Positions 35,701 to 46,565 of a stretch of DNA of 51,568 nucleotides are shown piece after piece; the stretch's first letter is position 1, and every line of letters begins with the position of its first letter. Both the position numbers and the translations under genes were made by a program. The stretch spans positions 50,442-102,009 of the forward strand of contig QAXH01004520.1 of assembly GCA_004335635.1 (NCBI GenBank), given 5' to 3'. The notes under the pieces were generated by a model, which saw nothing but the letters and a program-made list of their open reading frames with translations, was not told the DNA's origin and searched no databases. The DNA is from Chloromonas sp. AAM2 (lineage: Eukaryota; Chlorophyta; Chlorophyceae; Chlamydomonadales; Chlamydomonadaceae).

Positions 35701-36129
35701 CAAGTGCTGCTTCATCGGCTGTCCTACGACAAGAGCCAGCACGACACGTGACATCGTTCAAGAAACCGTCACCTGCAGCTTCTTGGCTGCTTCCTCGGCC
35801 ACCTGCCTAGCCCTGGCCGCTGCCTGCTCCAGCTCTCCTGCCGCCTGCTGCCTGGCTGCTGCCAGCTCCTTATCTAACCGCTGCTGGAGATTGGCTAAGG
35901 CCCGGGAGGAGGCATCATGGGCAGCCTACAGACATGTTGTATACATAAGAATATCGACTGTAATAACACTTGTAAGACCACGTCAACTCCTTATCTAACC
36001 GCTGCTGGAGATCGGCCAGGGCACGAGAAGCGCCATCACGGGCAGTCTGCATAATATATATGTTATTTAAAAATGCATAATATATATATATATATATATA
36101 TGTGTGTAATGCATGTTATTTAAAAATGC

Positions 36130-36168
<39 letters not shown>

Positions 36169-36190
36169 AATGCATGTTATTTAAAAATGC

Positions 36191-36222
<32 letters not shown>

Positions 36223-39200
36223 GTGTGTAATGCTGCTTTTAATACTGCTTTCTAATGATAGCAATACTAGTTATGGTTCTAACGGTGACGATAACAGTGA
36301 CAAGCATGTTCACGATGAAGTAGACAGGCAACTTTGACATAGACACCAGTACACAGTATGATCCCTGGATGAGGCACAAGCAGAAGCACCGCGTGCAACC
36401 TATGGACCACCACCCATGTTGTGAACAAAAACTAGGGCGACCAGTCAATGGGATGCAACTGGCACTTCTACCACACTGCCATACGCCTTAGGCAAAACAT
36501 AAGACGAAATGCAAACAATCACAACACATACGTACCTGCAATTCTGCTGCATGCTTGTCCCTTTCCGCCGCCAACTCCGCTGCATGCTTCTGTCTCAATG
36601 AGCCCTCACTCGCTCCCGCCTGGCTTGCTGCTGCCTGGCTTAGGGCGCTCAGCTCGGCGGCGTGTTTGTCACGCAATGTTGCAGCGGCAGCAGCAGCGGC
36701 CCGTTCCGCCTCCGCCAACGCCTGCAAGAAACCCGCGGGTCGGAATTGTTGGTCCATTGACTAACGGCACTGCTTGTGCATGAGTTCACAAACGGGGAAG
36801 CATGGCAGCGCATGGACCAGGTGAGTTATACTTTCCAGGAAGCATGCAATATGATAACCAGCAGCCCCTGGTGTGGGATTTTCATGGACAAAGCAGCAGC
36901 CAACAAAATGCGCCCCGGGCAGTTATTAAACCAGCCGTTCTCGCACCTCTGCCTGCTGCTTTTTGAGTGTCTCCCGCTCTGCCTCAGCCGCCGCTGCTGC
37001 CGCTGCCACCCGCCTTTCTGCCTCCGCCCGCGTCTGCAGCCGTTGGGCGGATTGCATCGCTTTGATGCTGGCATTCGTATCAATCGATTCTATTGTTGTG
37101 CAGGTGGTCGCGAGACATGCTACTTGCTCAGATGCGTAGCTGGTGCTCTTGCCATCTTCTGTTTGACTTGAGGCAGATGTAAACATGTACACACCCTGCT
37201 GTCAGTGAGCTTTCTTGGCTTGATGATTGTGAGGTGCCTGATTCTTGGATAGGTATTGTGTATAGCTGCGGTACCTTGGAGTAAAGCCTGTTCATCCTAT
37301 AGCGTGAAAAAGTGACCATGAAAACGGCAAGCACACGCCGCACACCCACCCACCCACACGCACCTCTGCCACAGCCCCCTCACTCGCCAACGCCAACTGT
37401 CGCTCTAGGGCGGCCGTCTGACTCCTGTGCTGGGCGTCACGTGCGTCCTGTGCTTCACGCACCTGAAGAGTGAGAAACAGGTGGTGAGTGAGTGAGTGAG
37501 TGAGTGAGTGAGTGAGAAGACGAATGAGAAGTGGATGGTGGGTGAGTGAGAGGAGAGAGAACTGGATTGTTGGTGAGCCAGAGGAACGGGTGGTGAATGA
37601 GTGAGACAACAGATGTCAAGGCAGTATGGTGGGGTATTGGTAACTGGGCATTGTTCTGTATCTTCCGCCCCTTCTCATCAGAATACTACGTAATTGTGCA
37701 TACCACCACGTCTTTGCCAGTCCAGCCACACCAGCTTACCTTCTGTTCCGCCTTACGTGCCCATTCCGCATCTTGTTGGGCGAGTTCCTTGGCCAGCCGC
37801 TCCTGCGCTTCCCGGGCATCGCACACTACCTGTGCGTGCCATGGCAACCGCAGACTTCTACGAACGTGTATGCATGTGCTCCATGTGTGAAGCTTACAAG
37901 TGCCCGAGTGAATTAACGGTAATTGTCACCCGTTTAAAAGGCAGCCAACTGACTAATAGATTGTCGACACATTGTGCATGGGTACATGCCAATTTGACCA
38001 ACGAGCCAACCAGCAAGCCAATATCAATACATATAATATATATTATAATAATATGTTTCAATATTGATACATCAAAGTCCTACCTGTGCCTTGAGTCTGG
38101 CCACCTCTGCAGTCAGTTCGCCTAGCCTGGCCTCTCTCTCAGAAACGTCCCCCTGTGTGCCTGCCAGGCTGGCTCGAAGGGAACCCAGCTCAGCACGTAA
38201 ACCGGCTGCAACCGCCTGTGGACACGGGCACAGAATGCACATGCATTGATGGCAGCCGTGGGAAGGGAAGGCAGGGTGCGGCTGCAACCGCCTGTGTACA
38301 TCGCGGCAGAATGCACATGCTTCAATGACAGCAGTCAACTGTCAAATAACACTCGGCAAACTGGTGGCGACCGCCTGTGGGCGCGGTGGCAAAATGCAAA
38401 TGCTTCAGTTTGTGGTGCACTGTTCGCGACAATTGAACAAAGGGGGGCGCCAGGTGGTGAAGAAGCGTGCACTACTCACGCACTTCAGCGTCACCAGTGT
38501 GGTGCTATGGGAATTATGGGAAGGGAAGGGGGAAAGGAAGTACAGGTGCAGGGAGGTACAGGTACAGAGAAGGGGGGGTGGACAGTGGACACGTGAGGCG
38601 CTTAACTGGCTCAGCCGCAGTGCATGGCTCATTCAATCAATTAAGCACCATTGTACAACTTCAGGCTAGTACACATCATCACATCATCGTCTCTTGTGGA
38701 AAAATGAAAATCGGAATGTTCACCTGCATTTGTTTTTGCTCATCTGCAGCCGCTGCCGCTGCCTCAGCCGCTGCCTGCTGTGTGCTCTGCAGCTCCCGCT
38801 CCAGCACCTGCCGCATCGCAAAATCAGTTTCGAAGTTGACGTTTTGGCAAATTCTCGTCTGTCTCTCGTAGGTTTTCTGCGTTTTGTTTCTAGTAATCCA
38901 ATGTTCAGGATGAAACTGAGGAACGATGCTAGAAGACGACACTGACCTGCCGCCCCTGCTGCTCCTGTACCAGTTGCTGCTGCAGCTGCTCCAGCTGGCC
39001 CTGCAGCAGTGCAGCGGCTGCCTCCCGCTCTGCTAGTGTTGCTGCCTGCGCTACCTGTAGTGATGCCATGGCAGCGGAATGCTCCTGCTCAAGCCTGCAT
39101 GCAAGACGGAGTTGTTAACAGTCTTAGACCAAGGTTCACAGGCAGATGCTTTAAAATTGAGAGACAACAGGACAAGAGCATGTGTCAGAAGTTACGGCCT

Positions 39201-42200
39201 CACAGCTGGCCAAAGCTAGAGCAGTGTCATCGGGACTGATGCAGGACTGCTGATGCAGGACTGCTGATGCAGGACTGATGCAGGACTGATGCGGGACTGA
39301 TGCAGGACTGATGATGCAAGTCTCGCCTCCATCTGAGTTTGAACCGGGACCTGGAACTCACTTGTCTTGCATGATCTGTAATGCCTGCTCAGCTGCTGCC
39401 TTGTCTGCTGCCCGCTGGCGTGCAGCCTCCTCATGAGCCTGCATCACGCAGTGCACACGCCAGGACCAAGTTGAACATGGTCCGCTCATCCTATGTCCTC
39501 TCATCTATGCCCTGATGCATAACACTATCCTATTATTCCACAGCCTAGACAGCCCATGGAACAGCTCATACAGCATCAACCATGTAAACCTTGCAGCCTG
39601 GAACACCCAACGATATATTTGCAACTGACCGGTCATATCGGCTGCCAGCATGCACGTGAACGCTATTGCGTCAGCACGTGATGTGTTCCCCAGGCGAGGG
39701 GACACGCAGCACCAAGCATGTGACCACCAAGGACAAGTATGAATAAATAAACAGAGACAGTTGTCGTTAATACAGTTGTCGTTAATTGCTGTACCAATCC
39801 GCCCTCGGACCTGTGCCAACTGTGCCGCTGCTTCTTGTCCTGCCTGTGCTAATTGCTCGCCCGCCTCCCGCTCTGCTGCGGCCAGTGCTCTGGCTGCCTC
39901 GTCCCTGAGTGCCTTAGCAGTGGTGGCGGCGTCGCTCTGACCCGAGGCCACTGCTGAGGCGACGTCCCCCTCAAGCAGCTTCACCTGCAGCGACACAGTG
40001 TGGGCTGCGACACATTTGGTTTGGCATGATCCGATTTGACCTGAGTTTGAATTGTGGGTTCAGTTATGGCACACTTTGATGTGTTGACGTTCGTACTTTG
40101 CACCCTGCTACCAGCGAGCTTTCTTGCCCAAACGTTTGTCAGGCGCGTCTCGGAGAGATATTGTGTCTAGCTGCAGTACCGTGAGTTGATTATGAAAAGC
40201 CATGAATGATGATGATGATGATGATGTGTTGACATGTTCCAGTTCGGTGACGGATGGTGGGACGTGCGCCAAATCTGCAGTGATAGATGGAGCGGGTCGC
40301 GTCACATTCAAAGTCTGCACTTGACACGTCCAATCGCAGTTGGGCTGGATGCTGATCAACAAATCAGCTTGGTATCGCAAGCACTTCGTCTCCCACACTT
40401 TACCTGCATTTTTTTGTGAGTTGACCTTCAGTATACAACTGCGATTTCTAGTGGTGACATCACAGGTGCGGTTTGAGGATCGGTCCCATATGCGATTTTT
40501 TTTTGTGCGAATTGTGTCTAGGGAATGTGTGAACTTTGGTCCCATATGCGAATTGTGTCTAGGGAGTGTGCGGACTCTGTCACGGCTGGGAATCATAAGT
40601 GTACAGCCGTGGGTGGAATGCTGGGCTCCCCCTGCTCCTGCTGTTAGTGACCGCAGCAAACTGCACTCCTTTAGCCAACCAAAGAAATGTATGCTTGGTT
40701 TGTCAACCATGTTGCCGATTCTGACCTGGATAATGAACAGCAATCAATTCATCCTGTCACCTGTGCCTGGAGTGTGGCAATCTGCTTATTGAGCTGTGCA
40801 GTTGTTGCCATCGATTCCCGCTGAGCCGCGGCCAGGTGTGTATCACGCTCCGCCAGCTGGGCAGTCAGGCGCTCCAGTTCCAAGGTGGTGGCGTCAAAGG
40901 CCTGGGAGACGAAATGATGACAAGACGTCATAACGGATAAAGGGGTTCGGTAAATAAATAGATAAAGAAAGAACTGTAATAATAAAATATAAATAGTAAT
41001 AGTGACAATAGTGATAAGAGTGATCATAAACAGTTCCTAGCATCGTCGTTCTCCATTGAACACGCTTGTTACAACAGACCAGAGGTCAAAGCAAAACGAA
41101 CGAACACAAGCCTTACCTCTGCTTGATCACGCATTGGCTACGCACCATACTCTCCAACACCGTACCCTGCAAAGTTCGTGCCTACCTTCTCCATCCCTCT
41201 TTGCCTTTGCACCCAGCATGCAAACTCCCCGCATACCTTTTGGGTCCTATCTGCCAGTGCCTGCGCCATAGCGCAGGTCTCCGTCATGCTAGCCAGCTGC
41301 TGCCTCAGCGCGTCCTGCTGTGCCTGTGCTGCCTCCTTTGCAGCTTCAAACGACTGCTTGTCTCCGGCTGATCCCTGGTGCACCAGGGGTGCATAATAAT
41401 GAGAAATGCATAATAATGAAAATATTGAGTGCGGAATTATTGAGCGATTGTGATAAAGATAATAGCATTTATGATAATAATAATGATTACTATGATAATT
41501 ATAATAACAAGAGCAATAATAATAGCAATAACTATATAAACAACAACAATCACGTATAACAATCACGTACACACAACAATAACAATCACGTTCAAGCCAA
41601 GCTCTGATCTTCAACGCAACTAGTGGAATACCTTCTGGAGCAGGTCTATCTGGTGCTGCAGGCTGGACAGTTCGCCACGAAGGGTTGCGTCCTGCTGGGT
41701 GGAGGACTGGCGCAGGGTCTCCAGATCCTGATTCAATCTGCAAGGAGGCGTGGTGGAGGGGAGTGGGCAATGGGGGTCGTTGAGAAGTGCGTGGTCCTAT
41801 CACAAAAGTATACTCTACAGAGACTTCCTCCCTTCCCCAGGCCTCACAGACGAACAGCCATTGGAAGATTCGTATGTATGCTGCCGTACTGCAAGAACTG
41901 TGCTACAAGGACTGGGAACTGCTAAAAGGTGCTTCAAGAGCACACACCGGAGCAACGCACAAAATGCAAGCCGTCCCTCCCCCCCACCTTGCTTGTAAAT
42001 CTGTTCTGTTAGTGGTTGTGAACTGTGCTGGACGCACCCGTGTATCTGTCGTGTCGCAGTTGCCAAATCCTCCTGTCCTGCCGCCACCCTCCCCTCCAGT
42101 TCATTGATGCGCTGTGCTGCCCGCCCGGCCTCCTCTTCCGCATGCCTAGCCGCCTCGGCCGCACGCTGTGACGCAACAGTACAAACGCATCGGAGATTCA

Positions 42201-43193
42201 ATCGTTGGCTTTCAGAGCTTTTTCTACGTTCCTGGGCATCATAATGGTGCACCGGGCGTGAATGTTATGCAAGCGACCGGCTGCCGCCTGTCAGCAGGAA
42301 CAAGTTCTACAGCATTGATGACTTGGAACGCAGGTGACACTGACTGCCAGGCTCCTGCATTACTGTGACTTTTCGCTTTATGACTCGTATTAATTGACTT
42401 TGAGTTTTTTGTTCCCTGAGTTGCGGGACACATCCCTTATGCGCATTGCGCGCATCGACACGGATGTAAAAAGACAACAACAACAACAACAACAACTGTG
42501 ACGCAAGCGTTGTAATGGAACAAGAAATTACTTTCCAGTACCTTGGATGCACGCATGTGATGAATAAGAATGTTATACAAGCTTGGAGAGATAGTGTGTC
42601 TAGCTGCAGTACCTTGGTCTGAACCATGAGAACTGAACCATGTAATGATAAAAACAAATGATGATACAAGCGACCGGCCTGTCAGCAGTGACGACTTGTA
42701 TAGCAGTGGTGACCAGCAGCCCATGTTGATGTACCTGTGCGGCCGCCCTCCCCGCTGCACGCTCGCTGGCCAGATCCTCAAGGTTGGCAGCGACCTGCAG
42801 CATGTACTTACACTGGTGTGAGAGATTCCACAATCAACTGCATACATTGATTGCCAACCTGCCCAAAGCAGTCGTTCCTTTCTTGCTCAGGGTAGGTCAG
42901 GGCGGTGCATATCCCGGTCCATGTCCTTTGACGGCTTCCCTGATGCAACATCTCGTTGCACATGCAAACATCTCGTTGCACATTGCAACAATCTCGTAGC
43001 ACATTGCAACAATCTCGTTGCACATGCAAACAATTGCAGGGGGTCTACAGTGAAACGATGGAACAGCCGAGGCGGTGGAACAGCTGAAGCCCTTAGCTGT
43101 ACCCCAGCTCTTCATCCAAGTCTGAGTTCTGACCTGCCTGCCTCCATAGCCCCTTGCCCAATCAACATAACCAAGAACATCTTCTTAACATCT

Positions 43194-43242
<49 letters not shown>

Positions 43243-43417
43243 AGGCGAGATAGATAGCCTTACCCGGGCCTGCCACTGCTCCTCAGCCTGCTGCATGCTG
43301 TCCCGCATGCCGCTCATCTCCGCGCCCCAGCGCGTGCGTTCAGCGGCTAACTGGGCCTCGGTGTCAGCACGTGTTCTTTGCTCACGTGCTAGTTGGCCTT
43401 CCAAAGCCTGCGCATAT

Positions 43418-43452
<35 letters not shown>

Positions 43453-46383
43453 TCATCATCAGCAGCAACATCATCATCACGACTTATTGTGCTTTTGCAG
43501 GCTGCAGTGCTGCAGACCAAACACCCTGGGCGCCTCACCATACATCTTAATCCAAGCAACCTGCAGAGGTTGCATGGGCTGCATGGATTCATCATCATCA
43601 TCATTACATGGCTTTTCATGGTTCAACCCACGGTGCTGCAGCTAGACACAATATCTCTCCAAGAATTACGCGCCTGACAATCGTTAAGCCAAAAAAGGAT
43701 TGCATGGCACAAATTATCTGATGCCGGGACATGGCGTTATGCACTGGAGTCTGGCCTCCAGTCTGGTTGCACCAATGCTCAGCGAGGGCGAGGCAGAAAT
43801 CAATGACCAAGGTTTGGTTGCCCGATTGGCAAGTTTGAGATCCCAGAGCGCTGACCTGTAATTTGTCTGCGAGTTCGTCCTCGGCCTTCATTCGCACTGC
43901 CAGCATTTCGTTGTACTTTTTATTCCCAGCCTGCGTGGCAGAGCAGCCGCTGCACACAACTGGACACGCTAACGTTGGTAGTAGGGTTGGTATTAGTTAT
44001 TGAAAGGATGGTGGTGACATCAGTGGCCTTCAGTTTGAGCTTGAGTTTGGGTTGGACACTGCAAGTGGGTCCGGAATGGGGTCATATACTGGCGTCACAC
44101 CCTAACTTGCCTTAGCAACGTTGCAACAGGCAGCTCGCAGTTACATGTACTGCCTCCTCAGTCTCAGTCCTAGCCTTGGCCAGCGTTACCTGTATATTGC
44201 CCCGGTCACACCCAAACTTGCGACACACAGCTTCCAGTTACCTGTATCGCCTCCTCAGTCTCTGTCCTAGCCTTGGCCAGCGCATCTCCCATCTCCCTGC
44301 CACTGCTGGTGGCCGCCCTGCCCATGTCCGACACCTCCTGGACCCTAGCAGCCAGGGCCCGCTGAACCTCCTCAACCTGATGGTTGAAAAGAAAGGATGA
44401 TAATTAGAATGATAATCATATCAATAACCATGCCCGGCCATGTCCGACCTTGGTGGCCAGGGCTCGGTGACCCCCTTCTGCCTGAAGGATCATATGTACC
44501 AATAACAATAGGGTAACAATACTAGTAGGCAAAGCTCTCCTCCTCGACCTCAATTAGTGGGGTTCTGTGATGTGTATCAAATGCTGTGCATCAAATGCAC
44601 CCAATGCATAGGCACACTCAAATGCACCCAATGCATAGGCACACTCAAGTCTGAGAGAGAGAGATGCTCACAACCACGGTCACCAGGTCATCTCAGGAGT
44701 AACACAGAGACAAAGCAACAGGCAAAGCCCCCGACCCAACCACCGTGCCTTCAGACCCCAGGGCGATCCAGTCCCTTTCTGACCAGGGTTGTGATACTGA
44801 ATATGTAACAAGAGTTTCTGGTGCGGGTGGTTAACTGTGAAGCGGGATTAGTTTAGTGGTTAGAACAGTCGTTGTGGCCGGACAGACGCGGGCTCGACTC
44901 CCGCATTCCGCATCCAAAATGATCATTACCAGACGATAAAGGCCTGGGTCAACTAAGTCAGTGCTCAAACACTGGCAAGCTTGAGATTGGCAATGGGTTT
45001 TGGAGTGCACCAGTCATGCAGAAATGGAGAGGGCTGTGTTTACGGTAGTGTGGGCTGTGCAAAGGGTTGTTCAGTTGATGTTGATTGCGCTATTGATGTT
45101 CATTGCTGTCTGCGTAGTAACAACAGTCACCTCTGCTGTGGTCCCCTACGGCCTTTGGCCTGTTCTGGTTCTAGCGATTTCTGTTTCCTGTTTCTGCCAG
45201 CATGCGATCATCAAACTGGCAGTATTCCCGTGCTGTCAGCCCCTCTATAGTTCAAGCGATGGCCTTGTGTTCAAGCAACGACAACCCAGCTGTTCCTGCT
45301 AGGAATCGTCAGCCACCAGTATACCTGTGCTGTCAGTCCCTCTATGGTGCGAGCGTTAGCCTTGTGCAGTGCTGCCTCCTTTTCTGCCGCCCGCCTGCGG
45401 ACTGCCTCCAGCTCGGACAGGCAACGCCGCCTCTCCTCCTCGTAACGGTTTTCCAACCGCTACAAGGCAGGCATGAAAATGTGCTAGTGTGAGGGTGAGG
45501 TGGGTATGGAGATTCCCTAGCATTGAGGTGTGTGCGTATGAGTGTATGCCAAGTGTATGAGGGTATGCTATGCGAATGAGGTCGTAAGTGAAATTCAGCA
45601 CTCAGCTTTGCACCGAGAATGAAGTGGTGGCGTAGTGGTTGCGGTAATTGGTCATGGATTCCACAGCGAGCTTGATGCCTGGGATGCACTTATGTTCAGA
45701 TAGCTGCTCCAGATGTGCGGCTGTGCACCTGGCCTGCTGCCTAATATGCCAGGCTGAGAATGCCATGCTCTGTGTGTATGTTGGTGAGCACTACTGCTAG
45801 TGCATGTGTGCTCATGCGTGACATTCCAGCTGCCCATAAACAGACATGCATCTGTCCCATTGCCTATATCCCCATATATGCCAAGTGCAACGATAGCATG
45901 TCGGACGCCGATTGGCAACACTGTGTGCGTGCCTCTGTGTGTGTGTGTGTGTGGCAGTTGTCACTCATGTGTGTGTATGTGTGTATGCATGTCCACTGAC
46001 CCGTGCCACCTCTGCCAAATGTCTCTCATCACGTGCATCCTCCATCTGTGCTTTGAAGAAGCTAATCTTCTCGTTTGTGTCTCGCAGAATCTGCTCAATT
46101 TCAAGCTCATGCTGATCCGACAGCTCCTGCAGTTCTGCATCATGGTCCTCTGTCTTGGAATTCAAATGGTAGATAACCTTGGTCAGCTGCGCAATCTTCT
46201 TGCTCATGCGCAGCTGCATGCATGCAAACGGATGAATGGGACGGATGTCAGCATGGGAGCAGAAGCTGACCTGCTGCCGAAGAAGTGGTGGACCAGAGGA
46301 GCGCCCTCATCCACAGTTGTGAGAGCGCTGCTGCAATCCCGCACCTGCAGGTCCGGCATGCCTGTCGGATTCGCAAGCGCCAT
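32722..46383 (-). CDS. FAM184-family coiled-coil protein
   Basis: A FAM184A/B-type coiled-coil protein; its molecular role is not established. Exons, gene order: 46345-46383, 46001-46213, 45325-45459, 44242-44376, 43856-43930, 43264-43407, 42735-42794, 42038-42165, 41632-41737, 41237-41374, 40761-40901, 39811-39984, 39362-39438, 38947-39094, 38724-38807, 38084-38215, 37740-37829, 37364-37462, 36947-37033, 36536-36721, 35773-35925, 35321-35512, 34865-34995, 34304-34396, 33981-34104, 33379-33513, 32722-32790; 1095 aa, all phases close. The N-terminus LRMSKKIAQLTKVIYHLNSK followed by HELEIEQIL is the FAM184 signature. The C-terminal PRDEDILLINAL and LLLREDNYNKHF match its conserved end. Nearly everything between is Ala/Glu/Gln-rich heptad sequence. 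The last two exons are an alternative to reading through to the stop at 33199 (1132 aa). I prefer the spliced form because AGVMDWMLKKK resembles the family's GV-x(4)-KK ending. Exon 36947-37033 has the least certain acceptor. The length fits human FAM184A. Confidence 0.88.
33584..33614 (-). repeat. Pseudo-exon: partial copy of a FAM184-like exon start (33513)
   Basis: On the minus strand a CCCCAG acceptor is followed by VRASEERMAQF and a stop. The true exon, 101 bp further on, reads VRTSEERMAQL and continues. Splicing to the copy would truncate the protein about 50 residues early. Confidence 0.85.
34545..34600. repeat. 5-bp tandem repeats (CAGTA / CCGTG) in a FAM184-like intron
   Basis: Runs of CAGTA flank a central run of CCGTG units: three CAGTA-type, four CCGTG-type, then four CAGTA-type units. 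Just upstream (34478-34520) a 14-bp unit (GAGTGGGTTGTGAG) is repeated three times. Confidence 0.85.
35984..36046 (-). repeat. Pseudo-exon: 21-codon copy of a FAM184-like exon start (35925)
   Basis: The minus strand reads ATGCAG then TARDGASRALADLQQRLDKE, then diverges. The true exon, 121 bp downstream, reads AAHDASSRALANLQQRLDKE and continues for 30 more codons. The copy stays in frame for its whole length but no donor of the right phase follows. Confidence 0.85.
36055..36232. repeat. Tandem AT-rich repeat in a FAM184-like intron
   Basis: Three copies of a roughly 60-bp unit, each made of ATGTTATTTAAAAATGCAT, a long (AT)n run and GTGTGTAATGC. The AT runs differ in length between copies. Confidence 0.9.
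37205..37305 (+). repeat. Intronic dispersed repeat family (TGTGTCTAGCTGCAGTACC), copy 1
   Basis: A segment with GAGCTTTCTTGG..., ATTGTGTATAGCTGCGGTACC. Related copies lie at about 40118-40205, 42575-42660 and, inverted, 43598-43690. All are inside introns of the FAM184-like gene. Confidence 0.75.
38207..38410 (-). repeat. Three copies of the acceptor region of the FAM184-like exon starting at 38215
   Basis: The stretch GGCTGCAACCGCCTGTG followed by CAGAATGCACATGC, spanning the first bases of the exon and its 3' splice site, recurs at about 38207, 38279 and (more diverged) 38362. Only the copy at 38215 leads into the coding exon. Confidence 0.85.
39231..39320. repeat. 12/15-bp tandem repeat (GATGCAGGACT)
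   Basis: Seven or so irregular units of TGATGCAGGACTG with optional CTG insertions, in an intron of the FAM184-like gene about 40 bp from an exon end. Confidence 0.9.
40118..40230 (+). repeat. Intronic dispersed repeat family, copy 2, with (GAT)n tail
   Basis: Contains GAGCTTTCTTGCCC, GTCAGGCGCG, GAGAGATATTGTGTCTAGC and GCAGTACC, and ends in a (GAT) run at 40204-40226. The simple-repeat tail is typical of a SINE-like 3' end. Confidence 0.75.
42200..42500 (+). repeat. SINE-like element ending in (AAC)n
   Basis: The 3' part (42415-42497) reads CCTGAGTTGCGGGACACATC ... GACACGGATGTAAAAAGACA and ends in an (AAC)n tail. A related 3' part without the tail lies in an AP-2 alpha intron at 21226-21291. 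A 5' segment with GCAAGCGACCGGC (42271) recurs near 42667. Confidence 0.65.
42575..42660 (+). repeat. Intronic dispersed repeat family, copy 3
   Basis: Contains GGAGAGATAGTGTGTCTAGC, TGCAGTACCTTGG and GAACCATG words shared with the copies at 37205 and 40118. Confidence 0.75.
42877..42950 (+). repeat. Dispersed repeat, copy 2 (CTTGCTCAGGGTAGGTCAGG family)
   Basis: About 74 bp starting TTTCTTGCTCAGGGTAGGTC and ending TTCCCTGATGCAACA, in an intron of the FAM184-like gene on the strand opposite the gene. It is followed at once by a roughly 21-bp tandem repeat (core ATCTCGTTGCACAT) up to 43031. Confidence 0.85.
43199..43242. repeat. (TATC)n microsatellite
   Basis: Eleven TATC units in an intron of the FAM184-like gene, about 20 bp from an exon donor. 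A (CAG)n run lies in the neighbouring intron near 43423-43449. Confidence 0.95.
43598..43690 (-). repeat. Intronic dispersed repeat family, copy 4 (inverted)
   Basis: The reverse complement of the 37205/40118/42575 family: (CATCAT)n, CATGGCTTTTCATGGTTCAA, CTGCAGCTAGACACAATATC and a GCCTGACAAT end. It is opposite in direction to the other three. Confidence 0.75.
44138..44185 (-). repeat. Pseudo-exon: copy of a FAM184-like exon end (44242)
   Basis: About 48 bp spanning the exon end and donor (plus-strand words CTCCTCAGTCTC and CCTAGCCTTGGCCAGCG) are repeated 97 bp from the true exon end at 44242-44282. Flanking intron words (GTCACACCC, AACTTGC) are repeated too, so the duplication covers the boundary. 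Confidence 0.8.
44842..44912 (+). tRNA. tRNA-His(GUG)-like sequence, probably a pseudogene or tRNA-derived element
   Basis: The acceptor stem GCGGGAT/ATTCCGC pairs with one G-U. The D arm is normal (GTTTAGTGGTTAGAAC). The T arm is perfect (GCGGG CTCGACT CCCGC). The anticodon loop TTGTGGC carries GTG, as in nuclear tRNA-His. The anticodon stem is one base short on the 5' side (GTCG against CGGAC), so one base looks deleted. It lies in an intron of the FAM184-like gene on the opposite strand. Whether it is transcribed cannot be told. Confidence 0.6.
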
Positions 46384-46565
46384 GGCTGGGACGCGGCAGG
46401 TCCTCCGCTTTCACTGCAAACCCTAATCCAAGGTCAGGTTGCTTTCAACTAAGGAATCATCTGCTGTTTAGCATACTGGGCTCTGCAGGGCTCGGGTGGA
46501 ATTGGTGCCGGGCGGGCAAGCTTGCAGAAACCGACTAAGCCAAATCCTGAAGAACATTAGAACAG
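46384..46565. promoter_or_regulatory. Short divergent promoter, FAM184-like (-) and Gln-rich coiled-coil gene (+)
   Basis: Only 182 bp separate the two predicted start codons, so the two transcripts probably share a bidirectional promoter. No TATA box is obvious. The spacing depends on the less certain first exon of the plus-strand gene; if that exon is wrong, the gap is about 430 bp. Confidence 0.55.
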
